Part shown: positions 26,421 to 34,291 of the stretch, in pieces
How the letters are laid out: each line of letters begins with the position of its first letter
Position numbering within the stretch: the stretch's first letter is position 1
NCBI GenBank assembly: GCA_019639115.1
Contig: JAHBSM010000001.1
Span: forward strand, 248,001-312,000
Origin: Acidobacteriota bacterium
GTDB lineage: Bacteria > Acidobacteriota > Blastocatellia > Pyrinomonadales > Pyrinomonadaceae
DNA: 64,000 nt
Direction: 5' to 3'
Program-made: the position numbers and the translations under genes
Notes under the pieces: model-generated
Told to the model about the DNA's origin: nothing
What the model saw: only the letters and a program-made list of their open reading frames with translations
The model's database searches: none

Positions 26421-27842
26421 TCAGCGGTTCAGGCTAGCGAGGATCTGGTCGCGGTAGCGAAATGCTTCTGTTTTTATAGCATTTTCGTTTAACGTGAGCA
26501 AACGCCTGTCGAGCATAACTACGCGGCCGTTGATGATCACCGTGCGCACGTCGGCGGCCTTTGTCGAGTAGACCAGGCTTGAGTACACATTGTAGAAAGG
26601 CGTCTGATTCAGACTGTCGTTGTCCAATATGACAATGTCGGCGCGCTTGCCGGCCTCGAGCGAGCCGGTTATGTCGTCGATGTGCAGAGCGCGTGCACCG
26701 CCGATCGTGGCCATTGCAAAAACTTCCTCCGCGGGCAGCGTCCTTGGGTCACCGGTATTGAGTTTGTGCAGCTTAGCGACCGTATCGAGCTCGTCCCACA
26801 TATCCAGATCGTTATTCGATGCGGCACCATCGGTCCCGATCCCGACCGCGACCCCAGCGGCAAGCATCGCCGGTACCGGTGCAACGCCCGATGCGAGTTT
26901 CATGTTCGACTGCGGACAGTGGGCCGATCCGACGCCGCGTTCGCGGTAAATGGCGATCTCTTCGGGTGTCAGCCAAATACTGTGGGCGGCGATGGTGCGG
27001 TCAGACAAGAATCCGATGCTGTCGAGATAAGCCGCAGGTGTTTTGCCGTATTCCGCGAGTATGTCGTCGCGTTCCTTTCGCGTCTCGGCGATATGTGTGA
27101 TCACAGGGGAACCGAGCCGGTCGGATTGTTCGCGTATCTTGCGAAGATCGTCTGTCGAGACAGTGTACGGTGCGTGTGGTGCGGCGGCGGCAACGATAAG
27201 CGGATCGCCTTGCCAACGCTTGATAAAGCGTTCGGTATATGCGATCGCTTCGGCGGGAGTCTTATTGTCGGCAACGGGAAATTTGATGATCGTCTCGCCG
27301 AGCACGCCGCGAACGCCGGCTTTTTTGGTCTCTTCTGCGATCGCATCCTCAAAGTAATACATATCGCAGTAGGTCGTCGTACCGCCGCGGATCATTTCGG
27401 CCAAACCGAGCCGTGTGCCAGCGCGGACGAATGCCTCGGTAACATTCTTAGCCTCGGCCGGGAATATGAACCTCGTGAGCCAATCGTTCAGGTCCAGATC
27501 ATCCGAGATGCCTCGGAACAGGACCATCGGTACGTGCGTGTGGGTGTTGATCAGCCCGGGAATAATAAATTTCCCTTTGGCATCTATGACCTGTTTTGCG
27601 CGGATGCTCTTTATAAAAACATTGCGCGAGCCCATGATGGCGATCTTGCCGTTCCGGATGCCTATGGCTCCGTTCTCGATGACGGAGCGATCTTTGCTCA
27701 TCGTGATTATGGTTCCGCCGTCGATCAATACATCAACAGGGAACCCGGGCGACCGTACAGGCCTTTTGCCGGTTTGAGCCGTTGCGGAAAGTGATACGCC
27801 GAGCAGGAGAATTAGTGCCGTTATTGAACGAAGCTTTTCCAT
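26421..27842 (-). CDS. Exported amidohydrolase (MtaD/TrzN-like deaminase family)
   Basis: A 473-residue metal-dependent hydrolase. Unusually for this group it has a signal peptide (MEKLRSITALILLLGVSLSATAQ). Metal and substrate motifs are present in order: NTHTHVPMVLFRG, HAPYTVS, HIAETRKE, HSIWLT and GTDGAASNNDLDMWDEL. This matches the subgroup that deaminates methylthioadenosine, S-adenosylhomocysteine, guanine or triazines. Export implies a periplasmic substrate, for instance scavenged nucleosides. The start codon lies four bases from a small perfect inverted repeat at 27847. Confidence 0.85.
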   Translation of the reverse strand: MEKLRSITALILLLGVSLSATAQTGKRPVRSPGFPVDVLIDGGTIITMSKDRSVIENGAIGIRNGKIAIMGSRNVFIKSIRAKQVIDAKGKFIIPGLINTHTHVPMVLFRGISDDLDLNDWLTRFIFPAEAKNVTEAFVRAGTRLGLAEMIRGGTTTYCDMYYFEDAIAEETKKAGVRGVLGETIIKFPVADNKTPAEAIAYTERFIKRWQGDPLIVAAAAPHAPYTVSTDDLRKIREQSDRLGSPVITHIAETRKERDDILAEYGKTPAAYLDSIGFLSDRTIAAHSIWLTPEEIAIYRERGVGSAHCPQSNMKLASGVAPVPAMLAAGVAVGIGTDGAASNNDLDMWDELDTVAKLHKLNTGDPRTLPAEEVFAMATIGGARALHIDDITGSLEAGKRADIVILDNDSLNQTPFYNVYSSLVYSTKAADVRTVIINGRVVMLDRRLLTLNENAIKTEAFRYRDQILASLNR

Positions 27843-27846
27843 AGCT

Positions 27847-27860
27847 GAAGTTACAACTTC
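27847..27860. promoter_or_regulatory. Small perfect inverted repeat before the amidohydrolase gene
   Basis: GAAGTT, two bases, AACTTC. It covers the position of the ribosome-binding site of the minus-strand amidohydrolase and could be an operator or an mRNA hairpin. Chance occurrence is possible at this length. Confidence 0.3.
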
Positions 27861-27911
27861 CGTCCGGTAATTTCAATCCCCGGCCGCAACTCGCATAATG
27901 CTCCGGCGACA

Positions 27912-27936
27912 TCGGCCCGTAGGCTTGACGGGCCGA
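27912..27936. promoter_or_regulatory. Operator-like dyad over the blaI-type promoter
   Basis: TCGGCCCGT and ACGGGCCGA form perfect 9-base arms with a 7-base spacer, and they contain the -35 hexamer of the next promoter. A regulator bound here would occlude RNA polymerase. Autoregulation by the BlaI-type protein is an attractive guess. Confidence 0.5.
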
Positions 27937-27952
27937 GAAATCGGGCTATGAT
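27925..27952 (+). promoter_or_regulatory. Promoter of the blaI-type gene, probably giving a leaderless mRNA
   Basis: TTGACG (27925-27930), a 16-base spacer and TATGAT (27947-27952) are followed by only six bases before the ATG at 27959. The expected transcription start coincides with the start codon, and there is no Shine-Dalgarno sequence. Confidence 0.6.
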
Positions 27953-27958
27953 GCAGAT

Positions 27959-28405
27959 ATGGCCTTACCAAAATTTAAGATACTCGGCTACAGGTCGCCC
28001 CGCGAGGCCGTGATGGCGACCGTTGGGCCTTTGGAGCGACGGGTTCTGGATCTGCTTGCGGGGCACGAGGAAGCGACGGTTCGAGGCATTTTGTCAGAAC
28101 TCGGCGATGCCTACGCTTACACGACCGTGATGACAACGCTCGACCGGCTGTTCAAAAAAGGCTTTCTCGACCGCCGTCAAGAGGATCGGGCTTATGTTTA
28201 TAGGCTTCGATATTCTGACGAGGACGTCAAGATAGGGATCGCCGGAGACTTTATCAGTTCGCTGATCGATGCCGCATCCGGCCGGCCCGAACCGGTACTA
28301 GCCTGTATTGTCGAAGCCGTAAGCGACCGGGACCGAGAACTCCTCGATGATCTCGAGCGTCTGGTAAAGGATAAAAAGGCTGAACTCGGCAGTCGGGTTG
28401 ACTAG
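27959..28405 (+). CDS. BlaI/MecI/CopY family transcriptional repressor
   Basis: A 148-residue winged-helix repressor. The recognition region shows the family's ALPKFK...LGPLERRVLDLL opening, then TVRGILSEL, the AYTTVMTTLDRLFKKGFLDR recognition helix and wing, and a C-terminal dimerisation helix. Such proteins dimerise on dyad operators and are inactivated when a partner M56 protease is triggered. The partner gene starts at the very next base after the stop codon. No beta-lactamase is adjacent, so the regulated targets are unknown; the dyad at 27912 suggests autoregulation. Confidence 0.93.
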   Translation: MALPKFKILGYRSPREAVMATVGPLERRVLDLLAGHEEATVRGILSELGDAYAYTTVMTTLDRLFKKGFLDRRQEDRAYVYRLRYSDEDVKIGIAGDFISSLIDAASGRPEPVLACIVEAVSDRDRELLDDLERLVKDKKAELGSRVD

Positions 28406-29407
28406 ATGTTCTTTCTCATCGGCATTTCACTTTTACTCGCGCTGTTCTTGACGGTAAATCTGGCGCTTTCCGTCGCGTCGGCCATTTTGTGGCGCCCGGC
28501 CCGGCATCTGCTGCGATCGGCCGAACCAAGGAATCTGGCTCGATCTGCCTTTGCTTTTAGGATCATGCCGACGATCATCGCGGCTACTTTTACTTTCGGG
28601 CTTGTGATGCCGGCGTTCCTGCTTTTCGAACCGGAGACGCCTGCGGAGACATTTGGTTGGCGGCTAGGTTCGGTCGTCGCTTTGTCGGCAGTTGGGGTTG
28701 TGGCCGCATGCGTTCGACTCGTGCAGAGCCACAATCGTACCGCTGAGCTGCGATCACGCTGGATATCAGGATCGACTGCAACCACCCGCGTGATAGAGAA
28801 CGCTCGTGTATATGCGCTCGAACACGAGTTTCCCGTTGTGGCGGTCGTCGGGGTGCTTAGACCTAAACTGTTTGTCGCCAGGCAGATACTCGATACGCTT
28901 GAAGAAGGAGAGATCGCCGCCGCCCTGAACCACGAGCGCGGCCACATAGCCGCCGGTGACAACCTAAAACGATCCGTTCTCCGCGTTTGCCGCGATCTGG
29001 TGATCTTCCCCGTGGGCAGACAGATTGATACCGACTGGGCAAAAGCCGCCGAGCTCGCGGCCGATGATTTTGCGGTTGCCGAAGGCGGACGGCTCGCGGC
29101 AATAGATCTAGCGTCGGCGCTTTTGAAGATCGGAAAGATCGCGGCGCGGACCACCGGCCGGATCAACCTTGAGGCGGCCTACCTGATCTCTCCGGAGGCG
29201 GCTTCGATAGCATCCCGGGTCCAGCGATTGCTCGATATAGCCGAAGGAAATGTCGTTATCCGCCCGGTCCCGCAAGCCGCCGGGACCGCATTGATCGCAA
29301 CCGGCGCAGCGGTATTGATAATGGTCATTGCGGCTACTGCCGCCCATTTAGGGCTGCTCGCAGTGGTCCACGACACATCCGAGGCATTCCTTCGCGTGTT
29401 TGAGTAA
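28406..29407 (+). CDS. M56-family membrane metallopeptidase (BlaR1-like, short)
   Basis: A 333-residue integral membrane protease. Four or so hydrophobic helices surround a cytoplasmic zinc domain with H-E-R-G-H at residues 176-180 (the HExxH motif) and an ELAADDFAV helix carrying the likely third ligand. Unlike BlaR1 and MecR1 there is no C-terminal penicillin-binding sensor domain, so the stimulus must be sensed by the membrane part or by another protein. It is paired with the BlaI-type repressor with no gap, and it ends two bases from the convergent cytidine deaminase stop. Confidence 0.88.
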   Translation: MFFLIGISLLLALFLTVNLALSVASAILWRPARHLLRSAEPRNLARSAFAFRIMPTIIAATFTFGLVMPAFLLFEPETPAETFGWRLGSVVALSAVGVVAACVRLVQSHNRTAELRSRWISGSTATTRVIENARVYALEHEFPVVAVVGVLRPKLFVARQILDTLEEGEIAAALNHERGHIAAGDNLKRSVLRVCRDLVIFPVGRQIDTDWAKAAELAADDFAVAEGGRLAAIDLASALLKIGKIAARTTGRINLEAAYLISPEAASIASRVQRLLDIAEGNVVIRPVPQAAGTALIATGAAVLIMVIAATAAHLGLLAVVHDTSEAFLRVFE

Positions 29408-29409
29408 AG

Positions 29410-29808
29410 TTATTTCAGGAACTTTGAATCGAAAGCTCTGGGCAGCAGATCGCTCATCTGGATGGTCTCGGTCTTGCCCGACAAGTTGGCCAATATCACC
29501 GGCACATCTCCGCAGAATTCCCAGATGATCTGACGACAGACGCCGCACGGCAGAGTCAGCTCTTCGGTATCGACGACGACGGCAATGCGGTTGAACCGCT
29601 TCTCGCCGCAAGAAATGCCTTTCCAGATAGCGACCCGCTCAGCACAGACAGTTAGCCCGTAACTGGCCGATTCTACATTGCAGCCGATATAGATCGTGCC
29701 GCTCTCGGCCTCGACAGCCGCACCAACCTTGAAATCAGAATAAGGTGCGTAGGCCCGTTCGCGGGCCTCTGACGCTGCGGCGATGATCTCTGTATTAGTA
29801 GCATCCAT
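29410..29808 (-). CDS. cdd: Cytidine deaminase
   Basis: A 132-residue zinc enzyme converting cytidine and deoxycytidine to the uridine forms. The catalytic motifs are complete: Cys55-Ala56-Glu57 within TVCAERVAIW, and Pro87-Cys88-Gly89-Val90-Cys91. Asn44 and Glu46 of GCNVES bind the ribose. Length is that of the tetrameric class. It is the last gene of the nucleoside salvage run, 36 bases after udk. Confidence 0.96.
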   Translation of the reverse strand: MDATNTEIIAAASEARERAYAPYSDFKVGAAVEAESGTIYIGCNVESASYGLTVCAERVAIWKGISCGEKRFNRIAVVVDTEELTLPCGVCRQIIWEFCGDVPVILANLSGKTETIQMSDLLPRAFDSKFLK

Positions 29809-29844
29809 TTGAATCTATACGGCACGAGCGGCGGGTCAGTTGCA

Positions 29845-30471
29845 TCAACCCTGGCCGATCGATCGTTTCGATAGCTGTTCTCTGACGAGGCCGCAGAGGA
29901 ATTCTACACTGACGCCGGTCTGCCCGCCCTCGGGAATTATGATGTCTGCGTTTCGTTTCGACGGTTCGACAAACTCGAAATGCATTGGCCGTACGGACGC
30001 GAAATACTGTTCTATGACCGACTCGACTGTGCGACCACGCTCAGCTATGTCTCGACGGAGCCTGCGGATGAAGCGTATGTCATCCGGCGTGTCTACATAC
30101 ACTCGAACGTCCAAAAGGTCGAGGACCCTGGTCTCGGCGAAAATGAGGATACCCTCAACTATGACCACCGGCTTTGGTTCGATGATCTCAATTTTTGTGC
30201 TACGAGTATGGGTCTTGAAATCGTACAGCGGCATCTCGACCTGCAGGCCCTGCTTTAGACGCAGCAGGTGATTGACCAACATATCGCTGTCTATCGCGTC
30301 CGGATGGTCAAAATTAGCCCGATGCCTTTCATCAAGCGGCATGTCGGCCAGATTCCGATAGTAGGAATCCTGTTCAACGAGGACGACATTCTCGGCGCCG
30401 ACCGCATCGACGATCTTGCGTGCAATGGTTGTTTTGCCGGAGCCGGTTCCTCCGCAGATACCAATGATCAT
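29845..30471 (-). CDS. udk: Uridine kinase
   Basis: A 208-residue P-loop kinase that phosphorylates uridine and cytidine. Walker A is GGTGSGKT (residues 7-14). The family segments VLVEQDSYYRNL, FDHPDAID, PLYDFKTHTR and FIRRLRRDIAERGR are all present. It follows the purine nucleoside phosphorylase gene by 67 bases on the same strand and fits the uptake-and-salvage operon. Confidence 0.96.
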   Translation of the reverse strand: MIIGICGGTGSGKTTIARKIVDAVGAENVVLVEQDSYYRNLADMPLDERHRANFDHPDAIDSDMLVNHLLRLKQGLQVEMPLYDFKTHTRSTKIEIIEPKPVVIVEGILIFAETRVLDLLDVRVYVDTPDDIRFIRRLRRDIAERGRTVESVIEQYFASVRPMHFEFVEPSKRNADIIIPEGGQTGVSVEFLCGLVREQLSKRSIGQG

Positions 30472-30538
30472 AACTGACTATAATAAACACAGCGCCTGCG
30501 ATGGCAGGAAAGAGGCTGTTCGTCGGCACGGCTCGCTC

Positions 30539-31405
30539 CTAGCCGCCGCTGCCGAATTTGCTGATCACACGTCGCAGCAGTTCGCCGAATACATCGGCAA
30601 CCCGTGCTCCGGTCTCCATGACCTCTTCGTGATCGATCGCCTCGCCGCTCATACCTGCGGCCAGATTGGTTATGCAGGAAATGCCGAGCACCTTAAGCCC
30701 CATATGCCGGGCTGCGATCGCCTCGGGCACCGTTGACATGCCGACCGCGTCGGCACCCAACTGGCGGTACATCCTTACCTCAGCCGGCGTCTCATATGTC
30801 GGGCCGGACAGAGCACAATATATGCCGCGATGGACGAGATCGGATCTTTCGGAGTCCGCACCGGCTGCCGCACGTTCATTCGATATGGCATTCGCAGCCG
30901 CAAGGGCCGCCTCCTGCATTTCGTCGTCATAGACATTCGTCATGTCCGGGAATCGCGGGCCAAACCTCTCGTCATTCGGGCCTCTGAGCGGGTTCACGGC
31001 CATACAATTAAGGTGGTCAGAGATGATCATCAATGAACCCGGACGCATGTCGGAATTGACACTGCCGGCGGCGTTGGTGAGTATCAAGCGTTCGACCCCT
31101 ATCAAGCCGAAGGTTCGAACCGGCAGCATGACCTGTTCCATATCGTAGCCTTCGTAAAAATGGAACCGTCCCTGCTGTATGATGACCGGCACTCCATCCA
31201 CCTTTCCGATCAAAAGCCTGCCTGCATGCCCTTCGACAGTTGAACGGGCGAATCCCGGTATCTCCTCATACGGTATCCGCACTGCTTGAGCCACACTGTC
31301 AGCAAACGCTCCCAAACCGCTCCCGAGGACGAGCGCGGTTCGCGGTTCGAGCTCTGTTCTGCTGCGAATAAAGGCTGCCGCCTTAGCGGCCGATTCGTAT
31401 GCCAT
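30539..31405 (-). CDS. punA: Purine-nucleoside phosphorylase (trimeric PNP)
   Basis: A 288-residue enzyme that splits inosine and guanosine with phosphate. Phosphate-binding LVLGSGLGAFAD, QGRFHFYEGYDMEQV, NAAGSVN and the base-binding GPTYETPAEVRM and GISCITN are diagnostic of the trimeric class. ATG 31405 precedes the conserved helix; a longer open frame to 31492 would overlap the permease gene. It is cotranscribed with the upstream ABC permeases (43-base gap). Confidence 0.94.
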   Translation of the reverse strand: MAYESAAKAAAFIRSRTELEPRTALVLGSGLGAFADSVAQAVRIPYEEIPGFARSTVEGHAGRLLIGKVDGVPVIIQQGRFHFYEGYDMEQVMLPVRTFGLIGVERLILTNAAGSVNSDMRPGSLMIISDHLNCMAVNPLRGPNDERFGPRFPDMTNVYDDEMQEAALAAANAISNERAAAGADSERSDLVHRGIYCALSGPTYETPAEVRMYRQLGADAVGMSTVPEAIAARHMGLKVLGISCITNLAAGMSGEAIDHEEVMETGARVADVFGELLRRVISKFGSGG

Positions 31406-31448
31406 AGATAACGGTCGTGCGGCCCAAGACAGGTTGGGCCCGTTTGGA

Positions 31449-32351
31449 TCAGGTTCCCTTTCGATATGGTATCCCGAGAGCCTTCGGAGCACGGCTCAGG
31501 CCGATAAAGCCGGCTAATACAATGATAGTGAGGACGTACGGGATCATTTGTATGAATTGGACCGGGATATTCTCACCGGAGGCCAATTTGTAATTTGCGA
31601 GCGGTATCGTCAGCGCTTCGGTAAAACCAAAGAACAGACAAGCAAGCAGCACCGGAACTGGTTTCCACTTGGCGAGAATTAGAGCGGCGAGCGCTATGAA
31701 CCCGCGGCCTGCCGTCATACCCCGCGTAAAGAGCGATGATTGCCCGGTCGATAGATATGCACCACCGGCCGCCGCGAGTACTCCGCTCAGGATCACGGCA
31801 GTGTAACGAAGCTTGTTGACGTTGACGCCGGCGGAATCGGCGGCAGCAGGATTCTCACCCACGGCCCTAAGCCTGAGCCCGAACGGGGTCTTGTAGAGCA
31901 GATACCAGCAGACCGGAACCAAAATGAACGCGATAAGCGACGCGATATTGATGTCAGCAAGGCTAGGCAGATAGAACTCTTTGGCGATCTGCGGGGTCGA
32001 ACCTGCCGAATCGTAGATGGCACTGCTTATCAGTGCGGGCAGCCCAAGCATCAGTATGTTGATCCCGAAACCTGCGACCACTTGATCTGCTTCGAATTTG
32101 ATGACTGCGACCGCATAGACCAACGCAGTAGCAGCGCCTGCCAAGACCGCGGCTGCAAGTCCGATAAAAGGATTCGAGGTCTGGTAGGTCACGACAGCAG
32201 CCGTGAAGGCTCCGGCGAGCATCAGGCCCTCCAGAGCGATATTTATGACGCCGGACCGTTCCGAGAACATGCCGCCAAGGGCCGCGAAGATCAACGGCGT
32301 GGCGAACCGGATGGTCGAAAACAATAAAGCGAATGAGATTATTTCGCCCAT
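31449..32351 (-). CDS. Nucleoside/simple-sugar ABC transporter permease (second subunit)
   Basis: A 300-residue inner-membrane permease with eight to ten hydrophobic helices. The phrases MFSERSGVINIALEGLMLAG, AVGENPAAADSAGVNV and the GMTAGRGFIALAALILAKW loop are typical of the BPD_transp_2 permeases paired with BMP-type nucleoside-binding lipoproteins (NupQ/YufQ-like). It lies three bases after the first permease and just before PNP, which supports nucleoside uptake. Neither an ATPase nor a binding-protein gene is adjacent. Confidence 0.9.
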   Translation of the reverse strand: MGEIISFALLFSTIRFATPLIFAALGGMFSERSGVINIALEGLMLAGAFTAAVVTYQTSNPFIGLAAAVLAGAATALVYAVAVIKFEADQVVAGFGINILMLGLPALISSAIYDSAGSTPQIAKEFYLPSLADINIASLIAFILVPVCWYLLYKTPFGLRLRAVGENPAAADSAGVNVNKLRYTAVILSGVLAAAGGAYLSTGQSSLFTRGMTAGRGFIALAALILAKWKPVPVLLACLFFGFTEALTIPLANYKLASGENIPVQFIQMIPYVLTIIVLAGFIGLSRAPKALGIPYRKGT

Positions 32352-32354
32352 TTC

Positions 32355-33437
32355 TTACCTTTTCGAAAACCTCTGAAGCGACGCGACGAACAAGATAACG
32401 ATCGCCTGGAGAACCTCGACAAGATCCTTTGAGACGTACTTGGTCTCGATATCTACAAAAATACCGCCTCGCTGAAGCACCGCGAAGAACAATGCCGCAA
32501 AGAAAACGCCGACCGGATGATTGCGGCCAAGCAACGCTACCGCGATACCCCAAAATCCCACTTCGCCCGAGAAATCGTGATAATACAAATATCGATTGCC
32601 CATCACCTCGCCGATGGCGACCATACCGGCCAGAGCTCCCGATATGGACATTGCGATCACGATCTGCTTCTTCGGCGAGATGCCGCCGTATTCAGCAGCC
32701 GAGGCGTTCTCTCCGACGGCCCGCAGTTCATATCCCCACTTCGTTCTCCAGAGGAATATGTAAACAGCGATACACATCAGAACCGCTATTATAAAAGCAA
32801 CGCTCAAAGGCACGAATGAGGGCATTCCCGGGATCAACTGACTGATGCGGGGAATATGGGCGGCCTCGCCGATAGGTGCCGTCTGCAATATCGGATCACC
32901 CGGCACCTTGTAGAAATATTGGGTCAGATATCCGACGAGAGCGATCGCGATAAAATTGAGCATTATCGTATTGATCACTTCGTGCGACCCGAACCGAGCC
33001 TTGAGATAGCCGGGGATCGCTCCCCAAAGAGCGCCGGCCGCGATCGCCGTGAATATGCACATCGGGACCAGCATGTAGGAGGGCAGACTCATCCACGACC
33101 AGTCCTCCTGCTTGCCCATCACATCGACCACCGTGCCGCCGAACTTGATCCCGACCCAGGCGGTGGCAAATGCCGCAACGTAAAGCTGCCCTTCAGCACC
33201 GATATTCAGCAGGCCGCACCGGAACGCAACTGCGACCGCAAGGCCCGTAAAGATTAGCGGCGTCGCAATGAATAGCGTGTAGCCAATATCCTTGAGTGAT
33301 CCGAACGAATTGCCTATCAAATGGCGATAGGTGCTGATCGGATCATCCCCGATCAGCAATACCAATACTCCGCCGACCACGAACGCCGCGAAGACGGCGA
33401 CAAGGGGCCAGAGGATCTCTCGAAAAAGATTGCTCAT
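32355..33437 (-). CDS. Nucleoside/simple-sugar ABC transporter permease (first subunit)
   Basis: A 360-residue inner-membrane permease, the partner of the next gene (NupP/YufP-like). It begins with a hydrophobic helix rather than a signal peptide. Family markers are FRCGLLNIGAEGQL, the cytoplasmic AVGENASAAEYGGI loop and the helix GFWGIAVALLGRNHPVGV. It is the first gene of the operon and has a good promoter 90 bases upstream. Confidence 0.9.
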   Translation of the reverse strand: MSNLFREILWPLVAVFAAFVVGGVLVLLIGDDPISTYRHLIGNSFGSLKDIGYTLFIATPLIFTGLAVAVAFRCGLLNIGAEGQLYVAAFATAWVGIKFGGTVVDVMGKQEDWSWMSLPSYMLVPMCIFTAIAAGALWGAIPGYLKARFGSHEVINTIMLNFIAIALVGYLTQYFYKVPGDPILQTAPIGEAAHIPRISQLIPGMPSFVPLSVAFIIAVLMCIAVYIFLWRTKWGYELRAVGENASAAEYGGISPKKQIVIAMSISGALAGMVAIGEVMGNRYLYYHDFSGEVGFWGIAVALLGRNHPVGVFFAALFFAVLQRGGIFVDIETKYVSKDLVEVLQAIVILFVASLQRFSKR

Positions 33438-33526
33438 TTATCGAACTGCTGCCCTCTAGCCTCGAAAGCAAAATCGTGCCGCTTTGGGGTAAAGGATCAA
33501 AACACTAATTCACAAATGCGACAATC

Positions 33527-33556
33527 AATATACCCGACAAACACAATAAGTGTCAC
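33527..33556 (-). promoter_or_regulatory. Promoter of the nucleoside salvage operon
   Basis: On the minus strand, GTGACA (33551-33556) and TATATT (33527-33532) have an 18-base spacer. The predicted leader of about 80 bases is too short for, and does not resemble, a purine riboswitch. Confidence 0.5.
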
Positions 33557-33611
33557 TCGATAGGGCCAAAAAACCCTTTCGAAGTTAACAAAAATTTTAC
33601 CATCAAGATAC

Positions 33612-33640
33612 TTGACATCAACACACTCATATTTTATTAT
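33612..33640 (+). promoter_or_regulatory. Consensus promoter of the hsp20 gene
   Basis: TTGACA (33612-33617), a 17-base spacer, and TATTAT (33635-33640). This is an almost ideal housekeeping promoter, in an AT-rich island. It is not a heat-shock sigma32-type promoter, so induction must come from relief of repression or from mRNA structure. Confidence 0.7.
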
Positions 33641-33647
33641 CCATTCA

Positions 33648-33681
33648 GACTAAGTATTTAGTCAGAACCAAATAAGTATTT
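33648..33681 (+). promoter_or_regulatory. Operator-like repeats in the hsp20 leader
   Basis: GACTAA-GTAT-TTAGTC (33648-33663) is a perfect inverted repeat just after the -10 box. TAAGTATTT inside it recurs at 33673-33681, exactly 22 bases on, just before the GGAGGA ribosome-binding site. The reverse hexamer ATACTT lies at the -35 (33608-33613). This is not the CIRCE sequence. Confidence 0.5.
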
Positions 33682-33695
33682 GGAGGAATCAAGAG

Positions 33696-34184
33696 ATGTA
33701 CATAGCAAAATATGATCCTTTTCGCGAGATCCGAAGCCTGCAGGACGAGGTGAACCGAGTATTCTCAACGGCGTTCCCCGTCGTTTCGGGACGTGACGAG
33801 AATATCAACGCAGGCTGGTTCCCGAAGGTCGATATTTGGGAGAACAAGGAGAGCCTGGTGCTCGAAGCCGAACTGCCGGGAATGAATCGTGATGATTTCG
33901 AGCTTTCGTTCGAGAACAATGTTCTAACCCTCAAAGGTGAACGCAAGTTTGAGAAGCGGGATGAAGGTGATAATTATCACCGCGTCGAGCGTGCATATGG
34001 TTCGTTCGCTCGCTCGTTCACTTTGCCGTCCACGGTAACTGTTGACGGCGTTAAAGCCGAGTTCACCAATGGTGTGCTGCACGTCGTTCTGCCGAAACGC
34101 GAAGAGACAAAGGCACGCAAAATAGAGGTGGTCGGCGGCGAAGCACAGCCGAAGACGATCGAAGCCAAGACCGCCGGTGCCTGA
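33696..34184 (+). CDS. Small heat-shock protein Hsp20 (alpha-crystallin domain)
   Basis: A 162-residue holdase chaperone. A short N-arm precedes the alpha-crystallin domain (about 45-140), which contains PKVDIWENKESLVLEAELPGM, NNVLTLKGERK, YGSFARSFTLP and the closing NGVLHVVLPK. The C-terminal tail has an I-x-V anchor (KIEVV). It has a strong RBS, its own promoter and operator-like repeats, and a long-stemmed terminator. It is followed by clpB, so it heads a stress-protein block but is transcribed separately. Confidence 0.95.
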   Translation: MYIAKYDPFREIRSLQDEVNRVFSTAFPVVSGRDENINAGWFPKVDIWENKESLVLEAELPGMNRDDFELSFENNVLTLKGERKFEKRDEGDNYHRVERAYGSFARSFTLPSTVTVDGVKAEFTNGVLHVVLPKREETKARKIEVVGGEAQPKTIEAKTAGA

Positions 34185-34218
34185 TCGGTCGGAGAGATCG
34201 ACCCTCGTAAAGGCTAGA

Positions 34219-34276
34219 TGCCACGAACGCTCGAGTCGCGACGATGCGGATCCGTGCGTTCGTGGCAAATTTTTTG
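34219..34276 (+). terminator. Rho-independent terminator after hsp20
   Basis: Perfect 12-base arms TGCCACGAACGC (34219-34230) and GCGTTCGTGGCA (34256-34267) are followed by AATTTTTTTG. It separates hsp20 from clpB. Confidence 0.85.
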
Positions 34277-34291
34277 AGTTAAGATAAGAGT

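Noticed and set aside
26682..27794. 370-codon plus-strand frame
   Set aside because: It is antisense to the amidohydrolase, whose ordered metal motifs prove the minus strand is coding; long antisense frames are expected at this GC content.
33438..33526. Possible purine riboswitch in the leader of the nucleoside operon
   Set aside because: The predicted leader is about 80 bases and I could not draw the three-way junction or the conserved loop sequences.
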